DNA of 50,212 nucleotides. It comes from Caulobacter sp. 32-67-35 (GTDB lineage Bacteria; Pseudomonadota; Alphaproteobacteria; Caulobacterales; Caulobacteraceae). The stretch is from positions 1 through 50,212 of the forward strand of contig NCEV01000064.1 in NCBI GenBank assembly GCA_002280875.1. The letters are read 5' to 3'. The notes under the pieces are model-generated. The model worked only from the letters and a program-made list of their open reading frames with translations. It searched no databases and was not told the DNA's origin. Positions 8,328 through 16,353 of this stretch are shown here, in pieces. Position 1 is the first letter of the stretch, and each line of letters begins with the position of its first letter. Both the position numbers and the translations under genes were made by a program.

Positions 8328-11219
8328 TCAGCCCCCGACTTTTCCGTCGCGCCGCACAATCGTCTCGAACCCGGCCCGAGCCTCGACCTTGGCCCGGGTC
8401 AGTTTGGCTTTCAGCGAACGGAATTCGCGCACATGGCCGGCGCGGGCCAGCAACGTCTTGAACGCCTTCGGCTCGGCCTCGGGATCGCCGCCATCCTCCA
8501 GCGCCACCTTGATCAGCTGCGACAGGTCCTGCTCAAGCCGCCATGCCGTCTCCAGCGACGCCAAAGCCGCATCATCAGCCAGACCCGCCGCCCTCAGCGC
8601 CGCCAGGGCCTCGCCGGTATTCTGCGCCAGAGGGCCACCATCGGCCGCATACTTGAGCTGCAGGAACTGGGCGACGAACTCGATATCAACCAGCCCGCCG
8701 GGCGTCAGCTTCAGGTCCCAGACGCCCTTGCCCGGCCGCTCCTGCTCCATCAGTTCGCGCATCTCCAGCACGTCGACAGCAGTCTTCACCGGATCGCGCG
8801 GACGGCGCAGGGCCGCCTCGATGGCCGCCTCGGCCCTAACCTTGAAGGCCGGCGAGCTGGCCCACATCACCCGGGCGCGGGTCAGGGCCAGCAGCTCCCA
8901 GGTCTCGGCCTCGCGGTCGTAATAATCTTCAAAGGCGGCAAAGCTGACCGCGACCGGCCCCTTGGTGCCTGAAGGCCGCAGCTTCAGGTCCACTTCATAG
9001 AGTGTGCCCTCCCCGGTCGGCGCCGACAGGGCCGAGGTCAGACGCTGGGTGAAGCGGGCATAGAAGCTTTCGGCGCCCCAGGCCTTGATCGACGACATGG
9101 CCGCCGGATCTTCGGCCGCATAGAGGGTCATCAGATCCAGGTCAGACTTGGCGGTCATCTCGCGCGAGCCGGCCTTGCCCAGGGCCACCACCGCAACCTC
9201 GCCCGGGAAGTCGCCGCCCAGCCGGACGGTCTCGGCCAGGGCCGCCGGCGCCAGGCCGCCGACGATCAGGTCGCCCAGCCCGGCAAAGGCCGCGCCGACG
9301 TCGCGGGCCCCGGCGGTCCCGCTCATCACCCGCACGCCGATGCGAAAGCTCTGGTCGCGGAACAGGCGGCGCGCGGCGTTCATCGCGCCCTCGAAATCCT
9401 CTGGATCCCAATTGGCCTCGGGCATTTCCATCGGCCCGAAGAAGGCCGGATCCAGCAGGGCGTCCAGAGCCGTAGGCCGGCGGGCCAGGGTGGCGGCGAG
9501 GCGCGGCGCAAAGGCCATGACCTCGACGATCAGCTCGAACAGACGCGGCTGGGCCAGGAACAGCGACTGGATCTGCACGCCGGAACTCAAGGAGGCGAAG
9601 AAGTCGGCGAAGCGGTTGAAGGCGGCGTCCGGCGCGCCCGTAGCGTTGGCGGCGTCCAGCAGGCGCGGCGCCAGGCGCGTGAACAGCTCGCGGCCCCGCT
9701 CTGTGCGGGTGGCGGCGATATGGCCGTGGTGCCAGCTGCGGATGGTGGCGGCGACGCGCTCGGGGCTGGAAAAGCCCATTCGCTTGAGCGTGGCCAGGGT
9801 CTCGGGGTCATCCTCGACACCGGTGAAGACCAGGCTGCCGAACCGCGAGGAGAGTTCCTCCTCGCCCGCAAACAGCCGGCCATAGCGCAGGTTGACGCCC
9901 TTCAGGATCTTGCCGACAGCGGCGTCGAAGCTGCGCAGATTGTCGTGGTTCCACAGCGCTGCGACCTTCTTGCGGTCGGTGTCGGACTCCGGCAGCTTGT
10001 GGGTCTGGTCGTCGGCGATCATCTGGGCGCGGTGCTCAAGGGCCCTTAGATCCTTGTAGGACTGGGTCAGCCAGGCCGCATCTTCCGGCGTGACGTGGCC
10101 AGCCTCCGCCAGGGCGGCGAGCGCGTCGAGGGTGCGAGGGCCGCGCAGATCCGGCTGACGCCCGCCCAGGATCAGCTGCTGGGTCTGGACAAAGAACTCG
10201 ATCTCGCGAATGCCGCCGCGCCCCAGCTTCAGGTCGGCGCCCTTGGCGGTCAGGCGGTCATCGACCTTGTAGGTGTGGATCTGGCGCTTGATCGAGTGGA
10301 TGTCGGCGATGGCTGCGAAATCCAGGTTCCGCCGCCAGATGAAGGGCTGCAGCTCCGCCAGGAACGCCTCGCCCTGCCTGATGTCGCCCGCCGCGATACG
10401 GGCCTTGATATGGGCGGCGCGTTCCCAGTTCTGACCCACGCTTTCGTAGTAATCCATGGCCGCGTCGACCGGCATGGCCGGCGGGGTCGAGGACGGATCG
10501 GGGCGCAGGCGCAGGTCGATGCGGAACGCATAGCCGTCTGCGGTGCGCTCCTGAAGAATGCGGCCCAGGTGGTTGGCGATGCGCACCGCTACGCCTTGCG
10601 GCTCGACGCCATCGGCCACGGGCAGCTTTTCGGGCGCATAGAAGATCGAAAAATCGATGTCGCTGGAATAGTTGAGCTCGAAGGCTCCGTGCTTGCCCAT
10701 GGCGATGCAGAACAGGCCCGGCGCGGGTCCGGCCTCGGTGTCTCCCACATGGGTGAGGGCGCCGCGATCGACCTCCAGCCGCACCGCCTGGGCCAGGGCC
10801 GCGTTCAGGGTGGCGTCGGCGAAGCGGGTCAGGGCGCCCGTCACCGCATCCAGGTCCCAGACGCCGCCCAGGTCGCACAGGGCGGTCAGCAGATGCAGGT
10901 CGGCCTTCAGCTCGCGCAGCACCCGGCGGGCGGTCTCGAAGTCGGGCTCGGCGGCGACAGCCTTGGCGGCGGCCAGGATTTCGACGAGACGAGCGTCCGG
11001 GTCGGTCTCCAGGATCGACGGCAGGCGGCGGGCGTCGCGGCGCGCCAGGCCGGCCAGATAGGGCGAGGCGGCAAACACCGGCGCCACAGCGAGCCAGGCG
11101 GCTTCCACGCTCGCCGAGGCCTCGCCGACACGCTTGAGAATCGCTTCATGAGCGCGCTCGGCGGCCTTCACATCAATGATAGGGCCACACGGGGCGAGGC
11201 GTTCGAGCAGGCGAGTCAT
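8328..11219 (-). CDS. glnE: GlnE, bifunctional glutamine synthetase adenylyltransferase/deadenylase
   Basis: A 963-residue enzyme that adenylylates and deadenylylates glutamine synthetase in response to PII state. Both nucleotidyltransferase halves are present: NYSSDIDFSIFY in the N-terminal deadenylase half and KSDLDLMTLYAA in the C-terminal adenylylase half. The conserved GRGGIREIEFFVQTQQL and TPGGLVDIEFVAQFLQLKY blocks also appear. The ATG at 11219 is chosen over the longer open frame because the preceding 14 codons look like untranslated leader. Unlike several neighbours, the gene appears full length with no internal gap. It is divergent from the M56 gene. Confidence 0.96.
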   Translation of the reverse strand: MTRLLERLAPCGPIIDVKAAERAHEAILKRVGEASASVEAAWLAVAPVFAASPYLAGLARRDARRLPSILETDPDARLVEILAAAKAVAAEPDFETARRVLRELKADLHLLTALCDLGGVWDLDAVTGALTRFADATLNAALAQAVRLEVDRGALTHVGDTEAGPAPGLFCIAMGKHGAFELNYSSDIDFSIFYAPEKLPVADGVEPQGVAVRIANHLGRILQERTADGYAFRIDLRLRPDPSSTPPAMPVDAAMDYYESVGQNWERAAHIKARIAAGDIRQGEAFLAELQPFIWRRNLDFAAIADIHSIKRQIHTYKVDDRLTAKGADLKLGRGGIREIEFFVQTQQLILGGRQPDLRGPRTLDALAALAEAGHVTPEDAAWLTQSYKDLRALEHRAQMIADDQTHKLPESDTDRKKVAALWNHDNLRSFDAAVGKILKGVNLRYGRLFAGEEELSSRFGSLVFTGVEDDPETLATLKRMGFSSPERVAATIRSWHHGHIAATRTERGRELFTRLAPRLLDAANATGAPDAAFNRFADFFASLSSGVQIQSLFLAQPRLFELIVEVMAFAPRLAATLARRPTALDALLDPAFFGPMEMPEANWDPEDFEGAMNAARRLFRDQSFRIGVRVMSGTAGARDVGAAFAGLGDLIVGGLAPAALAETVRLGGDFPGEVAVVALGKAGSREMTAKSDLDLMTLYAAEDPAAMSSIKAWGAESFYARFTQRLTSALSAPTGEGTLYEVDLKLRPSGTKGPVAVSFAAFEDYYDREAETWELLALTRARVMWASSPAFKVRAEAAIEAALRRPRDPVKTAVDVLEMRELMEQERPGKGVWDLKLTPGGLVDIEFVAQFLQLKYAADGGPLAQNTGEALAALRAAGLADDAALASLETAWRLEQDLSQLIKVALEDGGDPEAEPKAFKTLLARAGHVREFRSLKAKLTRAKVEARAGFETIVRRDGKVGG

Positions 11220-11349
11220 GGCGCCACCGTGGCCCGCCTCGCCTGCCCCGGCAAGGCACACGCTTGACGAGCGATATTACAGTTGTAACCATGGCTGACT
11301 GAAACCCGAGGCCAGAGACCGGGTCGGGCCATGGGCGGGGGAAGCGACG

Positions 11350-12231
11350 ATGATCGAACTGTTGGTCCTGGCGCTGACACGGGTGCAGGTCGCGGCGGCG
11401 GCGGCAGTCTTATTGGTCCTGCTGCTGCGTGTTCCCGTTCGCAACCTGTTTGGCGCGCGTCTGGCCTACGGGCTCTGGTCACTTGTGCCGGCGGCGGCGG
11501 CGGCCAGTGTCTTTCCAAGCCTGGCTGAAACGCTGGGCGTGGGCGCCCCCGCCGCGCCGCTGGCGCCGGGTCTGGCAATCAGGGTAGCGACCCTGTGGCT
11601 GGGGGGCGCCGCGCTCTTCACCGGCTTCATGATATGGCAGGAGCAGAGGTTCCGGCGCGCGGCAGCCAGGGGCAAGGCTGGCCCAGCCGTGATGGGCGCC
11701 CTGTGGCCCAGGATCGTCCTGCCCGCCGATTTCGAAACACGGTTCGACGCCCGGGAGCGCGGCCTGATCCTGCTGCACGAGCGCACCCACATCCGGCGCG
11801 GCGATCCCATCGCCAATCTAATCGTGGCGGCCTGCCGGGCCCTGGGCTGGTGCAATCCGCTGATCCATCTGGGCGCGGCCTTCACCCGGATCGACCAGGA
11901 ACTGGCCTGCGACGCCACCGTCCTGGCCCTGAAGAGCGATATCCGGGGCGACTATGCCAAGGCGCTTCTGAAGGTATCGATGTTCCGAACGGCCTCGCCC
12001 CTCGCCTGCGGGTGGGGAACCCATCCCCTGATCCTGCGCGTGAGTTTCCTGAAGCGCAGCGAGCCTGACCGCCGCCGTGAGGTCGCCGGCTTCATCGGTC
12101 TCATCGCCTTGAGCGTGGCGACCTTCATGGCCGTGTGGAGCCTGGCGCCGCGCGGTTTCGAGCCCGGGGCCCTGGCGCCAAACCTCCAGATGAACGCCCC
12201 TCAGGCTGCCGGGGTCCTGCCCCTGCCATAG
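11350..12231 (+). CDS. BlaR1-like M56 family membrane metallopeptidase, orphan
   Basis: A 293-residue integral membrane protein with hydrophobic segments near residues 8-26, 36-52 and 76-96 and a C-terminal one. Its zinc motif is HERTHIRRGD, the HExxH-type motif of the M56/BlaR1 family, followed by a DQELACDATVLAL helix typical of the family. BlaR1-type proteases usually act with a BlaI/MecI repressor, but no BlaI gene is seen nearby and the protein lacks a periplasmic penicillin-sensor domain. Its 3' end overlaps the convergent oxidoreductase gene by 31 bases. Confidence 0.85.
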   Translation: MIELLVLALTRVQVAAAAAVLLVLLLRVPVRNLFGARLAYGLWSLVPAAAAASVFPSLAETLGVGAPAAPLAPGLAIRVATLWLGGAALFTGFMIWQEQRFRRAAARGKAGPAVMGALWPRIVLPADFETRFDARERGLILLHERTHIRRGDPIANLIVAACRALGWCNPLIHLGAAFTRIDQELACDATVLALKSDIRGDYAKALLKVSMFRTASPLACGWGTHPLILRVSFLKRSEPDRRREVAGFIGLIALSVATFMAVWSLAPRGFEPGALAPNLQMNAPQAAGVLPLP

Positions 12232-13421
12232 AGCGCCGCGATGGTCGCGATGGCGTCCTCGGCCTCGCTTCGGCTGGCCACCTCGCTGTCGTCGTTATAG
12301 CCCCAGGCCTCGGTCTGCCCGACCTGCTGGACGACGATGCCGTCGCGCCGCGCCAGGATCGACACGCCCTTGTAGTAGAGGCCGTAATGGACCTCGAACT
12401 GAGGGATCAGCCAGGCGATCTGTCCCCGCACCGGAATGATGCTCTCGTCCTTCCACAGCGCCCGCGCGCCATAGCCGGTGCAGTTGACCACCACCTTCTG
12501 CTTCAGCGCCGCCAGATCGGCGGGCGTGTGAAAGGTCATGGTCTCGATCTTGCCGCCGGCCAGAAGATAGTCGGTCATCAGCAGGTGGGCATATTCGGCG
12601 ATGTTGAACTGCATCGCGGTTCCGCGTCGCGCATAGGGCGTCGGGAACGGATGGCTGCCCGGCGCCAGGTCCAGGCTGCGTGGCGTGATGTCCCGCACCC
12701 GATCGACATACTCCACAAACCGCACGCCGTTCGGATCGTGCGGCGTGGCGCGCCCCGGGCCCGGAGGGTTGTCGAACAGACTGTAGCGGTCGGTCCATTC
12801 CACCGGATCACCGGCCAGGCCCAGATAGGTCTGGAAGGCTGCATAGGAGGTGCGGCACATCTGCTCCCACTGCGCTTCGAAGCCGGGGGCGGTCGCCCCC
12901 ACGGCGGCGATGCGGGAGTCGGGCGACCAGGTGCCGGTGGCGCGGGCCGAGCGCGTGTCGGGCGTGCGCTCGCTGGCATAGATGGTGACATTGGCGCCGG
13001 CCCGGCGCAGCAGCGTCGCGGTCGTCAGGCCCAGAGCCCCGCAGCCGATCACCGCGATATCGCGCTCGCCGGTCGACAGCGCGTTCTTGGCCGCGATGGT
13101 CCCCGAGCCCCACGACAGCGACCAGCCGCTGCCGCCATGGCCGTAGTTATGGACGACGGTCTTGTCGCCGACGGTTTCGACATCCAGACGCGGCCCGGCC
13201 TTGCGAAACGGACGCAGACAGACGGTGATCTTGGAGATCCGGTCGGGCCTCATGCGGATCGGCGCCAGGCGCGGCAGGGTGTCGAAGTCACCCAGACCCG
13301 CCATCGGCTCAGGGCGAGCGAGCTGGCCCGGCGCGCAGCCGGCCGCGCCCATCAGGCCAAGCCCGCCGAGCCCGGCCAGAAGCCGGCGCCGGTTAGCGAT
13401 CGCGTCGATGTCGAAAGTCAC
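12201..13421 (-). CDS. exported FAD-dependent oxidoreductase, D-amino-acid-oxidase-like
   Basis: A 406-residue protein starting at GTG (13421). The N-terminus has a twin-arginine-like signal (NRRRLLAGLGGLGLMGAAGC) ending in a lipobox-like Cys, so it is probably exported folded and may be lipid-anchored. The FAD-binding Rossmann motif is seen in DIAVIGCGALGLTTATLLRR. VVNCTGYGARALWKDESIIP and PVRGQIAWL match the DAO family. It probably oxidises an amine or D-amino acid to an imino acid with release of hydrogen peroxide. The substrate is unknown. It is convergent with the M56 gene. Confidence 0.87.
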   Translation of the reverse strand: MTFDIDAIANRRRLLAGLGGLGLMGAAGCAPGQLARPEPMAGLGDFDTLPRLAPIRMRPDRISKITVCLRPFRKAGPRLDVETVGDKTVVHNYGHGGSGWSLSWGSGTIAAKNALSTGERDIAVIGCGALGLTTATLLRRAGANVTIYASERTPDTRSARATGTWSPDSRIAAVGATAPGFEAQWEQMCRTSYAAFQTYLGLAGDPVEWTDRYSLFDNPPGPGRATPHDPNGVRFVEYVDRVRDITPRSLDLAPGSHPFPTPYARRGTAMQFNIAEYAHLLMTDYLLAGGKIETMTFHTPADLAALKQKVVVNCTGYGARALWKDESIIPVRGQIAWLIPQFEVHYGLYYKGVSILARRDGIVVQQVGQTEAWGYNDDSEVASRSEAEDAIATIAALYGRGRTPAA

Positions 13422-13553
13422 GCCGGGTCCTCGCCTCCGTGGAACACAGCGCCACCCTGGACCAGCCTCGTCCGGGGTTCGAGCCAGAACCGACGACCGT
13501 CCACAGATGTGCGCGCCCCGCCGCCGAAACCGGCGCCGTGCCCTGCGAGTAGG

Positions 13554-13925
13554 CTATTGGCTGTCAGCGCCAACGTGCTGTTCGATATCCATCGCATCGT
13601 GCAGGACACGCAACACCAGGACAGCGTGCTCGTCTGGCGTCTCGTAGACCAGCAGATGCCGCGGGCTTTTGACGGCCCCGCTATCGGTGCGGCCTCGATC
13701 CCGACTGAAGCGAAAGTGGTAGGTACGCGTCCCCGGGCCCAACTCTGGACGCGCCAGGCTGCCCGGTCTCCGAGGATCGACGCGGACATCCTCCAGGACG
13801 CGGGCCACCAGCGCTTCATAGCGTCGGCGGCTGATCTGTCCGAAACGTTCCGCACTGGTGTCGAGGAGTTCGGCAATGTCGTCGCGCGCTTGAAGCGTCA
13901 GATCCAGCCGGCGCTCGCTGCTCAC
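13554..13925 (-). CDS. parE: ParE/RelE-superfamily toxin
   Basis: A 123-residue basic protein. The LTLQARDDIAELLDTSAERF start, the GTRTYHFRFSRDR middle and the VLRVLHDAMDIEQHV end follow the ParE/RelE toxin pattern, and ParE toxins usually inhibit DNA gyrase. It is longer than the typical 95-100 residues because of an insertion around RDRGRTDSGAVKS. The ATG overlaps the antitoxin stop (ATGA at 13922-13925), as in most parDE operons. The final residues after EQH are not conserved. Confidence 0.88.
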   Translation of the reverse strand: MSSERRLDLTLQARDDIAELLDTSAERFGQISRRRYEALVARVLEDVRVDPRRPGSLARPELGPGTRTYHFRFSRDRGRTDSGAVKSPRHLLVYETPDEHAVLVLRVLHDAMDIEQHVGADSQ

Positions 13926-14200
13926 CTCGTGGGGCGTCCCGTACGTCCTAGTCCCGCCAGAAACGCGTCCACTTCGCCGGGCTCGATGCGCAAGGTGCGA
14001 CCGTGTCGGGCGTCTTCGCGACCCAGTTCGACCGCTTGCCGAAGGCGCTCAAGCTTGAGGTCATCTTCGCGCTGGCGTTGCTCCAGCAGCCTCAAGCCCT
14101 CGCGGACCACTTCGCTGGCATTCTGAAACCGCCCCGTGGCGACATTCGCATCGACAAAATTCGCCAGATGGTCGGTCAAATTCACATTGCGCGCCGCCAT
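13922..14200 (-). CDS. parD: ParD-type antitoxin
   Basis: A 92-residue protein beginning with the ribbon-helix-helix of ParD antitoxins (NVNLTDHLANFVDANVATGR, then FQNASEVVREGLRLLEQRQ), which binds both the operator and the toxin. It is first in the operon and overlaps parE by four bases. A perfect inverted repeat at 14238-14254, about 38 bases upstream of the start, is a plausible autoregulatory operator. The operon lies directly after the stop of the histidine kinase gene. Confidence 0.92.
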   Translation of the reverse strand: MAARNVNLTDHLANFVDANVATGRFQNASEVVREGLRLLEQRQREDDLKLERLRQAVELGREDARHGRTLRIEPGEVDAFLAGLGRTGRPTR

Positions 14201-14237
14201 GGCTCACCCTCCGAACGTGGTGATCAGCCTAGGATCG

Positions 14238-14254
14238 TTGTCAATCTTTGACAA
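14238..14254. promoter_or_regulatory. candidate ParD operator (inverted repeat)
   Basis: TTGTCAA-TCT-TTGACAA is a perfect 7-base inverted repeat with a 3-base spacer. It sits just upstream of parD and immediately before the histidine kinase stop at 14257. On the minus strand it contains TTGACA, which could also serve as a -35 element, so binding there would block transcription. Confidence 0.65.
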
Positions 14255-14256
14255 GT

Positions 14257-15615
14257 TTACTCGACCCGGGGAAGCACCAAGGCGACCCGCAGGCCCGGCC
14301 CCATGCCGTTGTACTCACCCGGCCCCTCGGCCAGTTCCAGCCGGCCGCCGTGGGAGGCGGCGACGGCCTGGACCAGCGACAGGCCAAGGCCGGCGCCCGG
14401 CTCGCTACGGCTGTTTTCCAGGCGCACGAAGCGCTGGACCACGCGAACACGGTCTTCCTCGGGGACGCCGGGGCCGGTGTCGGTGATCGAGAACTCAAGC
14501 TCCCCCGACGAGCGGCGGCGGGCCCGCAACATGATCGCCCCGCCCGAGGGCGTATATTTGATGGCGTTGTCGAGCAGGTTGGCGAGGGCCTGGGCGATGA
14601 ACTCGCGGTTGCCCTTGATGTGCAGGGCCGGGGTGATCTCGGCCTTGAAGTCGAGACCCTTGTCCTCGCACGAAAACTCATAAAGTTCGGCCATGTCGGC
14701 GGCCAGTTCCGAGGAGTCGAAGGTGGTCTGGTCGGGCGCCTGGCCAGCGGCCTGCAGGCGGGCGATGGCCAGGACGGCGTTGAAGGTCTTCAGCACGCCG
14801 TCGGCGTCCTGCAGGGCCGTCTCCAGCGCCGCGACCGGATCGCCCTTGCCGTTCTCGGCGTCAATCAGGGCTACTTCCATGCGGGCCCGCAGGCGGGTCA
14901 GGGGCGAGCGCAGATCGTGGGCGATGGCGTCCCCCGCATGACGCAGGCCGCCCATCAGCCGCTCGATGCGGTCGAGCATGTCATTGAGGCCCTCGGCCAG
15001 CTCGTCATACTCGTCCTTGGCGCCGCGCACCCTGGCGCGGGCATGGAGGTCTCCGGCCTGTACGGCGGTAACCAGATCGACCAGCCCCTGCATGCTGCGC
15101 GAGACGTTGCGGCTGATCAGCACCCCGCCAGCCAGGCCCAGGATGATGACCAGGGCCCCCGCCCCCCAGAGCGCCCGGACGATCTTGCGGACATAGCCCT
15201 CGGACTCGGCCACATCAGCGCCAACGAACAGCACCTCGCCGCCAGCCAGGCGCTCCTGCACCCCCCGCGCGGCGTTGCGCACCTCGGCGCCGTCGAGATC
15301 GACCTCGGTGACCTTGAAGCTGGACCAGCTGGGGCCGTCGCCCTCGAAGTCCTCCAGCGGCGAGGCCTCGATCGAGCCCGAGATCCGCTTGCCAGTCTTG
15401 TCGGCCAGGAAATACAGGAACGGCCGCTCGCCGGTGGCGCGCTCGACGATGGTCTGGTTCAGCGCATTGACCCCGCCCTGGCGGTAGGCCGCCTCGAGGC
15501 TCTCCATCTCGCGGCTGATCTCGGCGTCGGCGCGGCGGTTCACCTCGCCGGCCGTGGCCACATAGATATAGCCCAGGAAGGCGCTGGCCGCCGCAGCGAA
15601 CAGGGCCAGGAACAA
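14257..15615 (-). CDS. sensor histidine kinase (two-component), start lost at a deletion junction
   Basis: At least 452 residues of a membrane histidine kinase: a first membrane segment (LALFAAAASAFLGYIYVA), a periplasmic region of about 130 residues, a second membrane segment (ALVIILGLAGGVLISRN), HAMP, the H-box (AIAHDLRSPLTRLRARME), the N-box (LANLLDNAIKYTPSGG) and the G-box (ITDTGPGVPEED). The TTG at 15615 is only the first alternative codon. The frame runs upstream as PRLLRTTPFRLTLLFLALF, a usual N-terminus, but no ATG is present before the sequence merges with the response-regulator gene near 15655. The kinase core is intact, but its native start appears deleted. The partner is the truncated regulator at 15621-16163. 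Confidence 0.85.
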   Translation of the reverse strand: MFLALFAAAASAFLGYIYVATAGEVNRRADAEISREMESLEAAYRQGGVNALNQTIVERATGERPFLYFLADKTGKRISGSIEASPLEDFEGDGPSWSSFKVTEVDLDGAEVRNAARGVQERLAGGEVLFVGADVAESEGYVRKIVRALWGAGALVIILGLAGGVLISRNVSRSMQGLVDLVTAVQAGDLHARARVRGAKDEYDELAEGLNDMLDRIERLMGGLRHAGDAIAHDLRSPLTRLRARMEVALIDAENGKGDPVAALETALQDADGVLKTFNAVLAIARLQAAGQAPDQTTFDSSELAADMAELYEFSCEDKGLDFKAEITPALHIKGNREFIAQALANLLDNAIKYTPSGGAIMLRARRRSSGELEFSITDTGPGVPEEDRVRVVQRFVRLENSRSEPGAGLGLSLVQAVAASHGGRLELAEGPGEYNGMGPGLRVALVLPRVE

Positions 15616-15620
15616 CAGGG

Positions 15621-16163
15621 TCAGCCGAAACGGCGTGGTGCGGAGAAGACGCGGCAGGACTGGCCGGCGTGGCGCATCATGAATTCCAGCAACTGGAACT
15701 CGCGGGGCTGGAGATCGATCTCCTTGCCCTGGCGATGGACCGTGCGGTTGATCAGATTCATCTCAAGCTCGCCCACCTTCAGGGTGGTGGCCACGGCGCC
15801 CGTCTCGCGACGGCGCGACAGGGCCTCGACGCGGGCGATCAGCTCGGGGAAGGCATAGGGCTTGACCAGATAATCGTCGGCGCCGGCCTTCAGGCCTACG
15901 ACCCGGTCGCCCACCTCGCCCAGCGCTGACAAGAACAGCACGGGGGTGTTGTCGCCCTCGCGGCGCAGGGTCTCGACAACCTCGACGCCATCCTTTTTCG
16001 GCATCATGCGATCGACGATCAGCACGTCGAAGCCGCCCTTGCCGGCCTCCTTGAGGCCCAGCTCGCCGTCGGCGGCGTGGACGCATTCATAGCCCGCCTC
16101 GGTAAGGCCGTGGGCCATCGCGGCCGCCGCCTCGATATCGTCTTCGATGATCAGAATACGCAT
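15621..16163 (-). CDS. OmpR-family response regulator, DNA-binding domain truncated
   Basis: 180 residues. The receiver domain is complete: acidic pair in IIEDD, phospho-acceptor Asp in VLIVDRMMPKKDG, conserved Thr/Ser in LFLSALGEVGD and Lys in DDYLVKPYAF. The winged-helix output domain begins (LQPREFQLLEFMMRHAGQ) but breaks off; the last 13 residues (SCRVFSAPRRFG) are the kinase 5' sequence read out of frame. Family members are about 225-230 residues. The missing part holds the recognition helix and wing, so DNA binding should be lost. The position next to degP and the cyc/ccm operon is usual in alphaproteobacteria. Confidence 0.85.
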   Translation of the reverse strand: MRILIIEDDIEAAAAMAHGLTEAGYECVHAADGELGLKEAGKGGFDVLIVDRMMPKKDGVEVVETLRREGDNTPVLFLSALGEVGDRVVGLKAGADDYLVKPYAFPELIARVEALSRRRETGAVATTLKVGELEMNLINRTVHRQGKEIDLQPREFQLLEFMMRHAGQSCRVFSAPRRFG

Positions 16164-16294
16164 CAGCCCAAATCCCTCATGCGCCCACGAACGGAAAACT
16201 GACGTTCTCCCGATTCGACCCTAGGACGCGATCCTCGGCGATGGATACCGGTTTTGGGTCCGCCCGTCCCTTAAACCTTGGACAGATACAAAAC

Positions 16295-16323
16295 GTCCCG
16301 CCCCGGAAGAACCGGAGCGGGAC
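16295..16323 (-). terminator. rho-independent terminator after htrA/degP
   Basis: GTCCCGCCCCGG-AAGAA-CCGGAGCGGGAC forms a 12-base stem with one mismatch and a 5-base loop. Read on the minus strand it is followed by GTTTTGT, a short T tract. It lies between the protease stop (16354) and the response regulator start (16163), so the regulator/kinase pair is probably transcribed from its own promoter. Confidence 0.8.
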
Positions 16324-16353
16324 TGATCTTGCTTTGCGCAGCCGGGCTAGTGA

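Noticed and set aside
10095-11267. Long plus-strand open frames opposite glnE and opposite GTA gp15 (33082-34860).
   Set aside because: They are antisense shadows of high-GC coding DNA, rich in Gly, Arg, His and Gln, with no motifs.
13422-13553. A GGTTCGAGCC-like T-loop between the oxidoreductase and parE suggested a tRNA.
   Set aside because: No T-stem of five pairs, acceptor stem or anticodon arm can be formed around it.
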